Positions 44,262 to 53,648 of a stretch of 64,000 nt of DNA are shown in pieces; positions within the stretch are counted from its first letter, which is position 1, and each line of letters begins with the position of its first letter. Source of the DNA: Blastocatellia bacterium. GTDB taxonomy: Bacteria > Acidobacteriota > Blastocatellia > Chloracidobacteriales > Chloracidobacteriaceae. The stretch spans positions 1 to 64,000 of the forward strand of contig JAIBAN010000042.1 of NCBI GenBank assembly GCA_019695185.1, given 5' to 3'. The position numbers and the translations under genes were made by a program. The notes under the pieces are model-generated. The model was not told the origin of the DNA, searched no databases, and was given only the letters and a program-made list of their open reading frames with translations.

Positions 44262-45248
44262 TTAGGCCGCCGCCTTGATGAACGCTCCACGCCGCCGGGC
44301 GATTTGCAGCAGTAACACAACCGCGACGGTTGATAACACGATCACAAGGAGCGAACTTTCCGGACCGAATATCCCGCCAGTCAGCCAGTCGGGCCCGGCT
44401 GAACGGCTTTCGAACGGTGCTATGGCACGCCAATCTTCTATGCCGGAAAGCGGCACACCGCTCAACAGAATGGTGAAATTCCAGGCACCGTGGTTGGCGA
44501 CCGCAACCCATAAATTGCGTGTCAGGACGAATATCCCTGCCCAGAGGAGGCCCAACACGGTACAGGACACGAGCACAGTCACTACATCTCGAGGCCTGCC
44601 GTCTTTCACGTTTTCCAAATGCGGCAGAGCAAAGACGACTGCCTGAATCCCCAGTGCCGGCACCGTCCCCCAAGCCCGCTCTATGATACGGAACACCAGA
44701 CACCGGTAAACCAGTTCCTCCAGAGTGGCTGCAATTGCAATGAGGGCCGCTACGCCCAAAAGCGTCGGTGAGACACCACGAAACAGGACCAGTTTGTAGG
44801 CACCAAGCGCGAACAGCATGACCAGCGACATTGCCATCAGGCCGCTGCCGGCCCCGCCGCCCAGGAGCAGTGGGATTGGCTTCAACCCTAACTCGTTCAC
44901 CTTCCGTTTTTCAAATCCGCGTACATAGACCCAGTACCCTGCCAGGGCTGCCAGGAAAATGCCGGTGCGCCGCATCACACTGAGCCACTCAGGGCCCGGT
45001 TGGAACACTGTGTTGAACACTGGCAACAGGCCCTGCCGAAAGACAATGATCGAGCCAAGAACCGCTACCCCGCCGAGTAGCAATGAGCCCAGCATCCCAC
45101 CGGTAACACGGAGGTGTCGGGGTGCGACGCTTTCAGCAGTCCCTGAAGGAACCGGGCTGGGCTCGGCACAGTCATGTGAAAAAGCCTCTTGGCTGAAGTT
45201 AGGTGATTCAGGGTTGGGGGAATCCACAGGTTGGTTTTGATCTGTCAT
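44262..45248 (-). CDS. CPBP-family intramembrane metalloprotease
   Basis: A 328-residue protein with a Pro/Ser-rich cytosolic N-terminus and eight or so membrane helices. The CPBP (Abi) motifs are present: EELVYRCLVFR (motif 1, Glu-Glu and Arg), FALPHLENV (motif 2 His) and ANHGAWNFTILL (motif 3 His and Asn). Relatives are the CAAX prenyl-protease type and act on membrane substrates, for example in bacteriocin self-immunity. The substrate is unknown, and no peptide gene is evident nearby. Confidence 0.9.
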   Translation of the reverse strand: MTDQNQPVDSPNPESPNFSQEAFSHDCAEPSPVPSGTAESVAPRHLRVTGGMLGSLLLGGVAVLGSIIVFRQGLLPVFNTVFQPGPEWLSVMRRTGIFLAALAGYWVYVRGFEKRKVNELGLKPIPLLLGGGAGSGLMAMSLVMLFALGAYKLVLFRGVSPTLLGVAALIAIAATLEELVYRCLVFRIIERAWGTVPALGIQAVVFALPHLENVKDGRPRDVVTVLVSCTVLGLLWAGIFVLTRNLWVAVANHGAWNFTILLSGVPLSGIEDWRAIAPFESRSAGPDWLTGGIFGPESSLLVIVLSTVAVVLLLQIARRRGAFIKAAA

Positions 45249-45356
45249 GTCGGCCTAAGTACGACTCTAAAAAAAATAGGTTCACCTTTTTATCCTGGGG
45301 GATAAAGCTTTTTTTTCAAGGACTTTAACTACTTCTTGCAATGTTGGAGGTAAGGT

Positions 45357-48158
45357 TTAGGACAACCGTAGCCCCTCTGGCAGGGATTCGCCAAAGATGC
45401 GGGTTCCCTGCGCGGGAACCAAGGGGACCACTTCGCGGAGCGTCCGGGCCAGTGCTTCGCTGTTGGGAACATCCTCCAGCCGCCGCAAAATACGGGCGCG
45501 CAGGTCGTCGGATATGTCACGAACCGGGTCTTCGGTCAGCGCACCCAGTTGCGCCAGTGTGGAAGCCGTGTCCCAGGTGAATTCCGGCGCAGCCAGCAAC
45601 CGTTTTATCCAGCTTTCCACCGTTTGCACGGGTACCACCCGATTGAGGTGGCCATAGAGCGGAATTCGCGCTCCCAGGCGGCCCAAAGCCCAGAGGAAAC
45701 TCTGGTTGCCGGGCTTTTCCAGGAGCTTTCGAGCCAAAACTTCGCCGTGGGATTCTTTGATGGCTGCGGACAGATGTTCCAGACTGGCCAGCAACCGCCA
45801 GCCGTCACGCTCAATCTGCGGATGCACCCGTTTCGGTTTCTGGCGGGGATTAAGGCCCAGCAAAGCAACCATCCGGTGGTTGATTTCGGTCTGTTGCCCG
45901 GTTGAAAGCCCACCGGCAATGCGGCCCAGCAAAACCAGCATTTCCACCTGACTTTGAATATCGTTGGAAAATGTGACCCCGCGCAGATAGATTTTCCAGG
46001 CTTCCTTGATGCGCCATTCGTCAAGCGTCGAACCAAAACCCGGCCGTAAACAAAAGCCAAACAGGTTGAGCCAGCGCAATTCGTAATTGGCTCGTTTTTT
46101 GCGACCTTCCGCGTTTTCCAGCAAAACATCACACAGCACCCGGATGGTCGCAATCGGCCAGGAATCCTTGCCGTAGCCAAAGAGGTTTTCGAGCCTTCCC
46201 ACCAATCCCTCCGGCGTCAGGGAATCATCTGTGGTTGTGGACGGGGTGGTAAAAACCGCCTGGATTAACTTTTTGGCGGTTTCCAGTGAGGTTTCGGAAA
46301 TGACTGTTTCAGAGGTTTCCGCTTCTTCCGTTTCATCATCAGCGGCCAATTCGGCGCTCCGCAATTCAAACTGAAGCCGCCAGCGGTGTTCGGTCCACCG
46401 CGAAGCACACCACAATTCCAACGTTCCGAGGTCGGTATAGCCTGCCGTCAGCCGCACGGCCAGTTCGGCTTCTTTGGAACGCTTGCCGTAGCGCAACATG
46501 GTCGCCAGCGGGGCGTGCCGATGCAGTTCCTCTTCCGGCAGCGTGACCAGCGCTCCGTGGCTGTCACTGCGAAACGGTGAACTGTAGAGCGTGAACGCCA
46601 CCGGACGATTGGCCAGCACGGTAAAATCCCGGTCGGTCAAATCCAGCGTGGTGCCGCCCTCGGTACCGCGCGGCAGAACGCACACGGCCTGCACCTGGCC
46701 GGCAGGCAAAGACTCACTGGGTGCGACACCAAGGTAAAATGCCCGCCCGCTGCCGCCCGTGATGCGCAGCCCCCCGGTGCGGCGGGTGTGGCCGTAGAAA
46801 GCCGCTCCCAGGGCCACGGCAATATCGAGTGATTGGGTTGACAGTTCCGCCACCCGGTACTCCGAATTGAATTCCCGCCCCCAGGTTTCCAGGGCCTGGA
46901 GCAACGTTTTCCGGACCAGTTTAGGCGTAAAAAAACCGCCGTTAAAGAGCACGGCATCAGGAAACCGAAACTGGCCGTTTTCATCGCGGTTGCGGGTCAG
47001 AAAGGCCGCCAGATGTTTGGTGATGGCCGGCTCGGTGGCATAGGGAAGCCCCAGTTCGCGCAAGCCGATGCGGCGTTCCGCTTTCGGCAGTTCGGTAAGC
47101 GGAGTGAGCGGCAAAAAACCCTGGAGGACGACGTTTTTCACATCTTCCTGCGTCAGTTCGGCAATCATGGCCCCGCCAATCACGGAACTTCCGCTGCCCA
47201 GCACCCGAATCGGAACCGAACGGCTGGCGGTCCCGGCCAGCAATCCCTCTTTGGCTTGGCAACATTGCCGTTGCAGGGCTTTGCGCTGCCGGAGCGTCAG
47301 GCGGGGATGGCCCAGCTTGGCTTCGACCACGGCGGCCAGGGCCAAATCCAGGTTATCGCCACCCAGCAGCAGATGTTCGCCGATGGCTGTCCGGATAAAA
47401 CGGATGTCATCGTTTTCCAGTTCAACCCGAATCAGACTGAAATCGGTGGTTCCTCCGCCAATATCGCAGACCAGCACCAACTGGCCGTCGTGCAGCGTTT
47501 TCGCCAGCCGGTGATGATGGGCGGCCATCCAGGAATAAAAAGCTGCCAGGGGTTCTTCAAGCAAGGTCAACCGTTCGATGCCAGCCGCCTTGGCGGCTTC
47601 GATGGTCAGTTCGCGGGCCTCCTCATCAAATGAAGCCGGAATCGTCAACACAATATCCTGTTGCTCAAAAAGGGCACTTTCGTCACGCCCGTTGTCGGCC
47701 ATGACGGCGTTCCAGGCATCGCATAAATGGAGCAGGTACCCGGTGGCCGCATCCACCGGCGAACAGGTCGAATCAGGATGGTCCGGGTCCCAGGGCAGAA
47801 TGTTGGCACGCCGGTCCACCCGGCTGTGGCACAGCCAGGATTTGGCCGAGGACACGAGCCGGCCCGGCAGCAACCCGCCATGCTCGCGGGCAAAAATTCC
47901 GACCACCGCCGTGGCGTCTTCGTGCCAGGGCAAGGTCAAACGGCCCCGGTCGGTTTCGGATTCATCCAGGAAATAAAGGAACGACGGCAGGGTTGGCAGG
48001 GCCGAGACTTCACCCTCGGCCACCAACTGCGGTATCTGAAAATGATGAACCACCGGCACACCACGCCGGAACTTGGCCCGACTGTCCACATAGGCCAGCG
48101 CGGAATTGGTGGTTCCTAAATCAATTCCAATCAGGAAACGGCTGGTTTCATTTGCCAT
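45357..48158 (-). CDS. Hsp70-family protein with long C-terminal extension
   Basis: A 933-residue protein from the ATG at 48158 (the frame opens earlier, but the preceding residues come from an intergenic repeat). The actin-like ATPase domain is clear: FLIGIDLGTTNSALAYVD (phosphate 1), LVCDIGGGTTDFSLI (phosphate 2), LLGGDNLDLALAAVV and VLFNGGFF (adenosine loop). The substrate domain is atypical, and about 300 further helical residues follow. It pairs with the Hsp70 gene upstream and the DUF2760 gene; such trios are conserved, but their client proteins are unknown. It is probably a specialised chaperone-like ATPase rather than DnaK. Confidence 0.9.
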   Translation of the reverse strand: MANETSRFLIGIDLGTTNSALAYVDSRAKFRRGVPVVHHFQIPQLVAEGEVSALPTLPSFLYFLDESETDRGRLTLPWHEDATAVVGIFAREHGGLLPGRLVSSAKSWLCHSRVDRRANILPWDPDHPDSTCSPVDAATGYLLHLCDAWNAVMADNGRDESALFEQQDIVLTIPASFDEEARELTIEAAKAAGIERLTLLEEPLAAFYSWMAAHHHRLAKTLHDGQLVLVCDIGGGTTDFSLIRVELENDDIRFIRTAIGEHLLLGGDNLDLALAAVVEAKLGHPRLTLRQRKALQRQCCQAKEGLLAGTASRSVPIRVLGSGSSVIGGAMIAELTQEDVKNVVLQGFLPLTPLTELPKAERRIGLRELGLPYATEPAITKHLAAFLTRNRDENGQFRFPDAVLFNGGFFTPKLVRKTLLQALETWGREFNSEYRVAELSTQSLDIAVALGAAFYGHTRRTGGLRITGGSGRAFYLGVAPSESLPAGQVQAVCVLPRGTEGGTTLDLTDRDFTVLANRPVAFTLYSSPFRSDSHGALVTLPEEELHRHAPLATMLRYGKRSKEAELAVRLTAGYTDLGTLELWCASRWTEHRWRLQFELRSAELAADDETEEAETSETVISETSLETAKKLIQAVFTTPSTTTDDSLTPEGLVGRLENLFGYGKDSWPIATIRVLCDVLLENAEGRKKRANYELRWLNLFGFCLRPGFGSTLDEWRIKEAWKIYLRGVTFSNDIQSQVEMLVLLGRIAGGLSTGQQTEINHRMVALLGLNPRQKPKRVHPQIERDGWRLLASLEHLSAAIKESHGEVLARKLLEKPGNQSFLWALGRLGARIPLYGHLNRVVPVQTVESWIKRLLAAPEFTWDTASTLAQLGALTEDPVRDISDDLRARILRRLEDVPNSEALARTLREVVPLVPAQGTRIFGESLPEGLRLS

Positions 48159-48313
48159 TTGCGATTTGCCATTTGCGATTTGCCATTCGCTGTTTTTCAT
48201 TGTGGGATGTTGTTTGAAGGTTGTTTTCTCAGCAAAGGTTCCAAGCAAAACCAATACAACTTCCGGCTTTCAGAACCTAAAATGGCAAATTGCAAATCGC
48301 AAATCGCAAATGG
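48150..48313. repeat. AAATGGCAAATCGC repeat cluster between the Hsp70 genes
   Basis: Tandem units of about 14-15 bp (GCCATTTGCGATTT) at 48150-48186 face the complementary series at 48281-48313, giving an inverted structure around the intergenic gap. The first series overlaps the 5' end of the downstream Hsp70 gene. Confidence 0.65.
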
Positions 48314-48315
48314 CC

Positions 48316-50151
48316 TTATTCTTCCGATTCCCGAATGTTGCATTCGAGTTTCCAGCGGTTTTTGCCGTCAAGGGTGACGCACCACAGTTCGAGCGTCCCA
48401 ACTTCGGTGATTTTGGTTTCCAGGCGGATGGGCAGAACCGCATCCCGCATTCCTTCAAGGTCCAGGGTGACTTCCAGCGGATTGACTTCCTGAATGTCAT
48501 CGCCCCAGTCTTCAATCAGGCTGCCAATCGTGTCGTGCTTGCGTACCGTGGAACTCAGAAAACGGAATTCCGCCGGTTCACCCACAATCAGCCCAAATTC
48601 CCGGTCTCCAACTTTGGCGGAAGTACCTTCCTCCATTCCGAATGGAACCACACACAAGGCTTTGAGTGGTGCTTCCAGGCCGGGAACGGCAGGCATGGCG
48701 CTTTCGATACCGATGTAATAGGTGCGGGGTGAACCGCTGCGAATCCGCACCCCTTTGCCAAGGCGGGCGTTTCCATAATAAACCGCGCCGTGGGAAACCG
48801 CATGGTCCAGGTCCGGAGCATCCAGCACGAGAACCGGTTCAAACCCATCCACCGCCAGCCAGGAGTTAAGCACCTCCACCAGCCGCTCGCGGAGTTCACC
48901 GGCTTTCATCACCCCCCCGTTAAACAAAATATGCGTCGGAGCCGCAAATCCGCTTTCTCCCCGGCGGATGAGCCGCTCCTCTTCGTCGCTTCCGGTTTGG
49001 CGCACCAGAAACCGGGCCAGATGTTTGGTTACGGCAGCATCGGCAGCATAGGGGAGCCCCATTTCCTGCAACCCGATGCGGCGTTGCCGGGCGGGCATGT
49101 CGGTCACTTCGGTTTTGGGAAAGAATCCATTGACGAGGACGGTTTCCAAATCCTCCCGCTGGAGTTCGGTGGTGATGGTGCCACCAATCAGCCGCGAACC
49201 ACGGCCCAGCAAGGTCACCGGCTGGCTTTCGGAATCAGCCTGGGAAAAGAGCTTTTCCTTGGCCAAACGGGCCTGATGCCACAGGCTGTGGAGCTGCCAC
49301 GTATCAATTTTATGGCCTTCCTGTTCCAACCGAAGCTGCAACAAGCGAGCCAACGCCAAGTCCATGTTGTCGCCGCCGAGCAGGATGTGTTCCCCCACGG
49401 CAACCCGCTCCAGGGACAATTCCCCGTTGGCTTCGGTCACCACAATCAAACTGAAATCGGTGGTGCCGCCGCCCACGTCACAGACCAGAATCAGGTCGCC
49501 GACTTTCACCTGTTTGCGCCAGCGGTTTCCCTGGGCTGAAATCCAGGCATAAAATGCAGCCTGTGGTTCTTCCAGCAATACAACCTGTTGCAATCCGGCC
49601 AGATGGGCTGCGCGGAGCGTCAGCTCGCGGGCTTCCTCGTCAAAGGAAGCCGGTACCGTCAGAAAAACCGTTTGACGGGCCAGCGCGTGCTCCGGATTCC
49701 CTTCCCCAACGGTCACATCCCACACAATCCGCAAATGCCTGAGATATTCGGCGGAAGCCTCCACCGGGGACAGTTTCTCCACTTCCTCCGGAGCCTTCCA
49801 GGGCAAAATTGGTGCAGTCCGGTTGACGGTCGTGGCTGACAACCAGGATTTGGCCGAGGAAATCAACCGCATCGGATTTTCCGCTCCGCGTTTGCGGGCC
49901 AATTCACCGACCACCAGCCGGGGCTGTTCGTTCCAGGGCAAAGCCGTGCTGCCGGGCGGAAAATCCCCTTCTCCGGGAACATAGGCAAACGAGGGCAATT
50001 GTGTGAGTGAGGCGACTTCGCCTGGGTTGACACTTTGTGAAATCGAAACCAACTGGATGGTTTGTTCTTCTTCCGGAAGCTGTGTGTCTAAAAATGAAAG
50101 CACGGAATTGGTGGTTCCCAAATCAATTCCGACCAAAAAACGAGTATCCAC
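48316..50151 (-). CDS. Hsp70-family protein
   Basis: A 611-residue Hsp70 relative: FLVGIDLGTTNSVLSFLD (phosphate 1), VFLTVPASFDEEARELTLRA, LILVCDVGGGTTDFSLIVVT (phosphate 2), HILLGGDNMDLALA and ILFNGGVM (adenosine). The length equals that of a standard DnaK, but the C-terminal domain diverges. It resembles the following Hsp70 gene through the ATPase domain, suggesting an old duplication. It is the middle gene of the DUF2760-Hsp70-Hsp70 cluster. The start at 50151 opens directly with the nucleotide-binding motif. Confidence 0.92.
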   Translation of the reverse strand: MDTRFLVGIDLGTTNSVLSFLDTQLPEEEQTIQLVSISQSVNPGEVASLTQLPSFAYVPGEGDFPPGSTALPWNEQPRLVVGELARKRGAENPMRLISSAKSWLSATTVNRTAPILPWKAPEEVEKLSPVEASAEYLRHLRIVWDVTVGEGNPEHALARQTVFLTVPASFDEEARELTLRAAHLAGLQQVVLLEEPQAAFYAWISAQGNRWRKQVKVGDLILVCDVGGGTTDFSLIVVTEANGELSLERVAVGEHILLGGDNMDLALARLLQLRLEQEGHKIDTWQLHSLWHQARLAKEKLFSQADSESQPVTLLGRGSRLIGGTITTELQREDLETVLVNGFFPKTEVTDMPARQRRIGLQEMGLPYAADAAVTKHLARFLVRQTGSDEEERLIRRGESGFAAPTHILFNGGVMKAGELRERLVEVLNSWLAVDGFEPVLVLDAPDLDHAVSHGAVYYGNARLGKGVRIRSGSPRTYYIGIESAMPAVPGLEAPLKALCVVPFGMEEGTSAKVGDREFGLIVGEPAEFRFLSSTVRKHDTIGSLIEDWGDDIQEVNPLEVTLDLEGMRDAVLPIRLETKITEVGTLELWCVTLDGKNRWKLECNIRESEE

Positions 50152-50174
50152 TGTGAATCCTTTCTTGAAACAGA

Positions 50175-50319
50175 GTCTTGGGAGTTTTGGGGGTCTTGGG
50201 AGTCTTGGGAGTCAAAGAAAGCAGTGGTCAAAGGCAGAAGTCAGGAAAGGCAGAAACCGTTTTAGTTCTCTGAATTCTTCGACTCCCAAGACTCCCAAGA
50301 CCCTCAAGACTCCCAAGAC
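50175..50319. repeat. 39-bp inverted repeat of GACTCCCAA units
   Basis: Arms 50175-50213 and 50281-50319 match as complements at about 37 of 39 positions and are each built of repeated GTCTTGGGA units. A degenerate ACCCTAG-type tandem follows at about 50326-50362. It lies between the DUF2760 and Hsp70 genes. Confidence 0.75.
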
Positions 50320-50363
50320 TTAAAAAGACCCTAGACCCTAGGCCCTAGACCCTGGACCCTGCA

Positions 50364-50903
50364 TTATCCTTGCGTCTCAACCTCAGCCTGAGCCAGCACC
50401 ATGCGGCCTGTTCCTTCGGGTAATGGCGGCAAATTGATGGTGGTCACGCGCCAGCCCCGATGGCGAATCACGCCTTTGGCTGGCAGTTTGCCCTTTCCAT
50501 TCCCAAACAGTTTGATGGCGGCAATGTCGCTGCCATTTTCAACGGTCACGCTGTGACCTTCCTTTTCGGTAAAGACCGGCTCCAGGGTGAAATAGGTTTC
50601 CAGGGTTTTTTTACAACTTTGATGGATGTCGCGGACCGCTGCTCCAATCTGGGCATCGGAAAAAGGCGAAATATCCTCAGTTAAAAAATCTATCAGCCGA
50701 CCGTCCCGTTGCATGAGCGCCAAAATCTGGACAGCCCGGTCACCGGGGTCGTCGCGGAGTTTTTCAATCCGCACAGGTGGCGGCGGTGGCGGTGGCGGCA
50801 GTTGCGGCACCAGTTCTTTCGCAATGTCGGAGGGAATGCTGCCGCCAGACAGAATCGAGAAAAAAGTGCGAAACGCATACGATAATCGTTGTCCGAAACT
50901 CAT
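50364..50903 (-). CDS. DUF2760-family protein
   Basis: A 179-residue protein from the ATG at 50903 (GGGAG eight bases upstream). An N-terminal segment, SFGQRLSYAFRTFFSILSGG, is followed by a polyproline run (about residues 36-43) and the conserved domain (DRAVQILALMQRDGRLIDFL, DISPFSDAQIGAAVRDIHQS, GVIRHRGWRVTTINLPPLPE). It is the first gene of the cluster with two Hsp70 genes, a conserved association, and may act as cofactor or targeting factor. No biochemical role is established to my knowledge. Confidence 0.85.
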   Translation of the reverse strand: MSFGQRLSYAFRTFFSILSGGSIPSDIAKELVPQLPPPPPPPPVRIEKLRDDPGDRAVQILALMQRDGRLIDFLTEDISPFSDAQIGAAVRDIHQSCKKTLETYFTLEPVFTEKEGHSVTVENGSDIAAIKLFGNGKGKLPAKGVIRHRGWRVTTINLPPLPEGTGRMVLAQAEVETQG

Positions 50904-51235
50904 AAAAATGACTCCCAAATTTCACGGCTGGGGGCTGCGAAATTCGTTTTGTATAAATGCACCGGCAGGCCCGAAAAAATGGCACCGGTCAAGATGTGGT
51001 TGCCTTTTATCATATTTATTTGGAATTAGGGCAGTCCATTCAGGAAATAGCTTTGAGAACGCTGGGATCCTCTCTCCACTTTCCGGATTTCAAAAATAAA
51101 TGCAACTTTCCCAGAGCTGCTGCCACATACCCCCTCAAAATTCCAAATTTTTGGGAATGATTTAAACTTTGTGCCAGTGAAAGGAAAAAGGGTTCCAGCA
51201 AACAAAAATGTGTGGCTGGTGCAAACCTGAACAAC
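50904..51235. other. Divergent intergenic region, nothing recognised
   Basis: The region between the DUF2760 gene and the S41 peptidase gene must hold both promoters, but no repeat, hairpin or clear promoter pair stands out by eye. Confidence 0.4.
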
Positions 51236-52915
51236 ATGCAACGAACGTCATTTTTTTCTCTTTTGGTTTTCCTGGTCCTGTTGTGCCAACCCCTGTGGGC
51301 AGTGCAACAAGATGCAGATAATCTGGTTGCCCAAGCTGAACAAGCCTATTTGAAAAAAGACTATGCCCGGAGCGCTCAACTGTTTCTGGAGGCGAGTAAA
51401 CTAAAAGCAGACGACACCCGGATACTGTATAACGCCGCCTGCTCACTTGCGCTCTGTGGCAAAAAAAATGAGGCTTTGAATCTGGTCGAGAGTCTTGTCC
51501 GACTGGGCTACAGCGACGGGGCTCAACTGCAACAGGACATGGATTTTCAGTCGCTACACCAGGAACCGCGCTGGAAAAAGGCCGTTGCAGCCTGCCTGGT
51601 TAACGAAAAGCGGGGGAATCTCTTGTGGAATAACCCGGCCCTCACATCGAAATACCAGGAAAACCTGCCCGAAGAGGAAAAAATAGCCGGACTGTCGCGC
51701 CTTTGGTCCGAGGCCAAGTTTAATTTTGCCAACTTCGATTTGGTGCCGGAACTGGACTGGGACCGGCTCTATTTGGCGTATCTCGCCAAAGTCCGACAAA
51801 CCAAAAACACCGCTGAATTCTACCGGGTCCTGGCGGAGTTCCTGGCTCACCTCAAAGATGGACACACGGATGTGGGATACCCGAACGAACTGGCTTCAAC
51901 TTTTTTTGCGGTACCCGGACTGGGAACCCGCATGGTTGAAAACCATGTGCTGGTCCGGAGGGTGGTGGATCCTCAACTGACTGAAGCCGGAATCAAAGTC
52001 GGTATGGAAATCCTGGAAGTCAATGGAATGCCGGTTCGCACCTATGCCGACAAGTTTGTGAAACCCTACATTTCCGTTTCCACTGCACAGGATTTGGAAA
52101 ACCGCATGTTCGGCTCCCACTTGTTGCGGGGTAATGTGCAGGAACCGATTTCCTTAACATTGCAGGATGAATCCGGCAACAAAATCAAAAAAACTGTTTC
52201 CCGTCTCACCGATACTCAATGGGATAGTTTGAAACTGCCCCCCACTCCTTTGCTTGAATTCAAAATCCTCGAAGGAAACGTGGGGCTGCTTTCCCTCAAC
52301 AGTTTCAACGACCCTCAAATCGAAGCGGATTTTGCAGCGGTCCTGCCCCGAATTCAGACTACCGATGGTTTAATCATTGATATTCGCAATAATGGCGGCG
52401 GTAACAGCGGGCATGGGTGGAAAATCCTGGCCCAACTGGCGGATAAAACACTGAAAACCTCTCAATGGCGAACCCGCCAATATCGCCCTTCCTACCGGGC
52501 ATGGGGTTTTGGTGAAAGCTGGTATACCGCCAAAGCTGCGGAATATGCCCCTGAAGGCGGCCACCCTTACCTCAAACCCTTCATTGTTTTGACCAGTCCC
52601 CGAACTTTTTCTGCCGCCGAAGATTTCGCCGTTGCTTTTGATGCTACCCATCTGGGTTTAATAGTTGGCGAGCCAACCGGAGGGAGCACTGGCCAACCGT
52701 TGAGCCTGCCCCTGCCTGGAGGCGGCTGGGCTCGGATTTGCACCAAACGCGATGCCTACCCGGACGGCAAGGAATTTGTTGGTGTTGGTGTGCAACCCCA
52801 GATTTTGGTCAAGCCAACCGTCGCTGATTTTCGGGCCGGCAAGGATACGGTTCTTTTGGCGGCACAGGCTGAGATGAGGAAATTGATGACCACCCGGAAC
52901 GGAACCGCTCAGTGA
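51236..52915 (+). CDS. Secreted S41-family peptidase with N-terminal TPR
   Basis: A 559-residue protein from the ATG at 51236, which gives a clean signal peptide (FFSLLVFLVLLCQPLWA). A short TPR segment (AEQAYLKKDYARSAQLFLEA) is followed by a PDZ-like region (AGIKVGMEILEVNGMPVRTY) and the S41 catalytic domain: GLIIDIRNNGGGNSGHG and the active serine in SPRTFSAAEDFAV, then GEPTGGSTGQPLSLPLPGGG. It belongs to the tail-specific/tricorn-core group and cleaves proteins or peptides at C-termini, probably in the periplasm. It stands alone, with a divergent DUF2760 gene upstream. Confidence 0.92.
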   Translation: MQRTSFFSLLVFLVLLCQPLWAVQQDADNLVAQAEQAYLKKDYARSAQLFLEASKLKADDTRILYNAACSLALCGKKNEALNLVESLVRLGYSDGAQLQQDMDFQSLHQEPRWKKAVAACLVNEKRGNLLWNNPALTSKYQENLPEEEKIAGLSRLWSEAKFNFANFDLVPELDWDRLYLAYLAKVRQTKNTAEFYRVLAEFLAHLKDGHTDVGYPNELASTFFAVPGLGTRMVENHVLVRRVVDPQLTEAGIKVGMEILEVNGMPVRTYADKFVKPYISVSTAQDLENRMFGSHLLRGNVQEPISLTLQDESGNKIKKTVSRLTDTQWDSLKLPPTPLLEFKILEGNVGLLSLNSFNDPQIEADFAAVLPRIQTTDGLIIDIRNNGGGNSGHGWKILAQLADKTLKTSQWRTRQYRPSYRAWGFGESWYTAKAAEYAPEGGHPYLKPFIVLTSPRTFSAAEDFAVAFDATHLGLIVGEPTGGSTGQPLSLPLPGGGWARICTKRDAYPDGKEFVGVGVQPQILVKPTVADFRAGKDTVLLAAQAEMRKLMTTRNGTAQ

Positions 52916-53049
52916 GGAAACCACTGGGGGCAAATTTGGAGTGTGGTGACGTGGCACAGCCTTGACTGGTTGTGACAGGTCGCCACCAGCCACCAGCCAC
53001 CGACCCAGACGAATGTGACCCGAAACCCAAGGTTCACCAAAAACTTTGG

Positions 53050-53466
53050 TCAGGTTGCTGGAATGACCTCCATCCGACGGAACCAAATTAGTTCGATTCC
53101 AACTCCCACCAAAACACCCACGGTATAGCAAACCAAATCCGACCAGACAAAAGTGGTTCCCAGGACCAACCGGCCTGCCAGGGTGTGGCGAACCGCCTCC
53201 AGCCAGCCGGGGTGAAACAACTGGCTGAATTCGACCACATATGAAATAACCAATGCCGCCACTGCGATTTTCCCGGTGGCAAGCCGGTTCCAGACCAGTC
53301 CCAGCAAACAAAAAACCAGTAACGCCCAAAGCGCATCACCAGCGTAGGCGGCGATGAAACCAGGCAGGTGGTGCCCAAATTTTCGGGAGGCCAAACCGGT
53401 TACAACCACGAGCCCCGCAAAAACTGTCATCAACCAACGATTTCTTGTCAATCCATATCCCATCAT
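53050..53466 (-). CDS. DUF2809-family membrane protein
   Basis: A 138-residue protein of four or five membrane helices, with the family pattern LASRKFGHHLPGFIAAYAGD, ALWALLVFCLLGLVW, VVEFSQLFHPGWLEAVR and DLVCYTVGVLVGVG. The function is unknown. ATG 53466 is preferred over an upstream start at 53508, which adds an unlikely hydrophilic leader. It is convergent with the S41 gene. Confidence 0.85.
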   Translation of the reverse strand: MMGYGLTRNRWLMTVFAGLVVVTGLASRKFGHHLPGFIAAYAGDALWALLVFCLLGLVWNRLATGKIAVAALVISYVVEFSQLFHPGWLEAVRHTLAGRLVLGTTFVWSDLVCYTVGVLVGVGIELIWFRRMEVIPAT

Positions 53467-53648
53467 GGCGAAACTGTACTCCTCACTACCTGAAAAATAA
53501 AAAACCATCTCAACGACAAAGGACCAGGGTTGAAATTTTAAGCCCGTCCGTCAATGATGAAGTTCCAATAATGCCTGGCTTCTCAAAACCGCACGCAGAT
53601 GCAGGTGACCGGGCACAACAGCACGCATTCCTTTGGTTCTGATGAACA

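Noticed and set aside
50326-50362. ACCCTAG-type tandem considered as telomere-like
   Set aside because: Too short and degenerate, and internal to an operon; similar CCCTGAACC text occurs near other gene ends.
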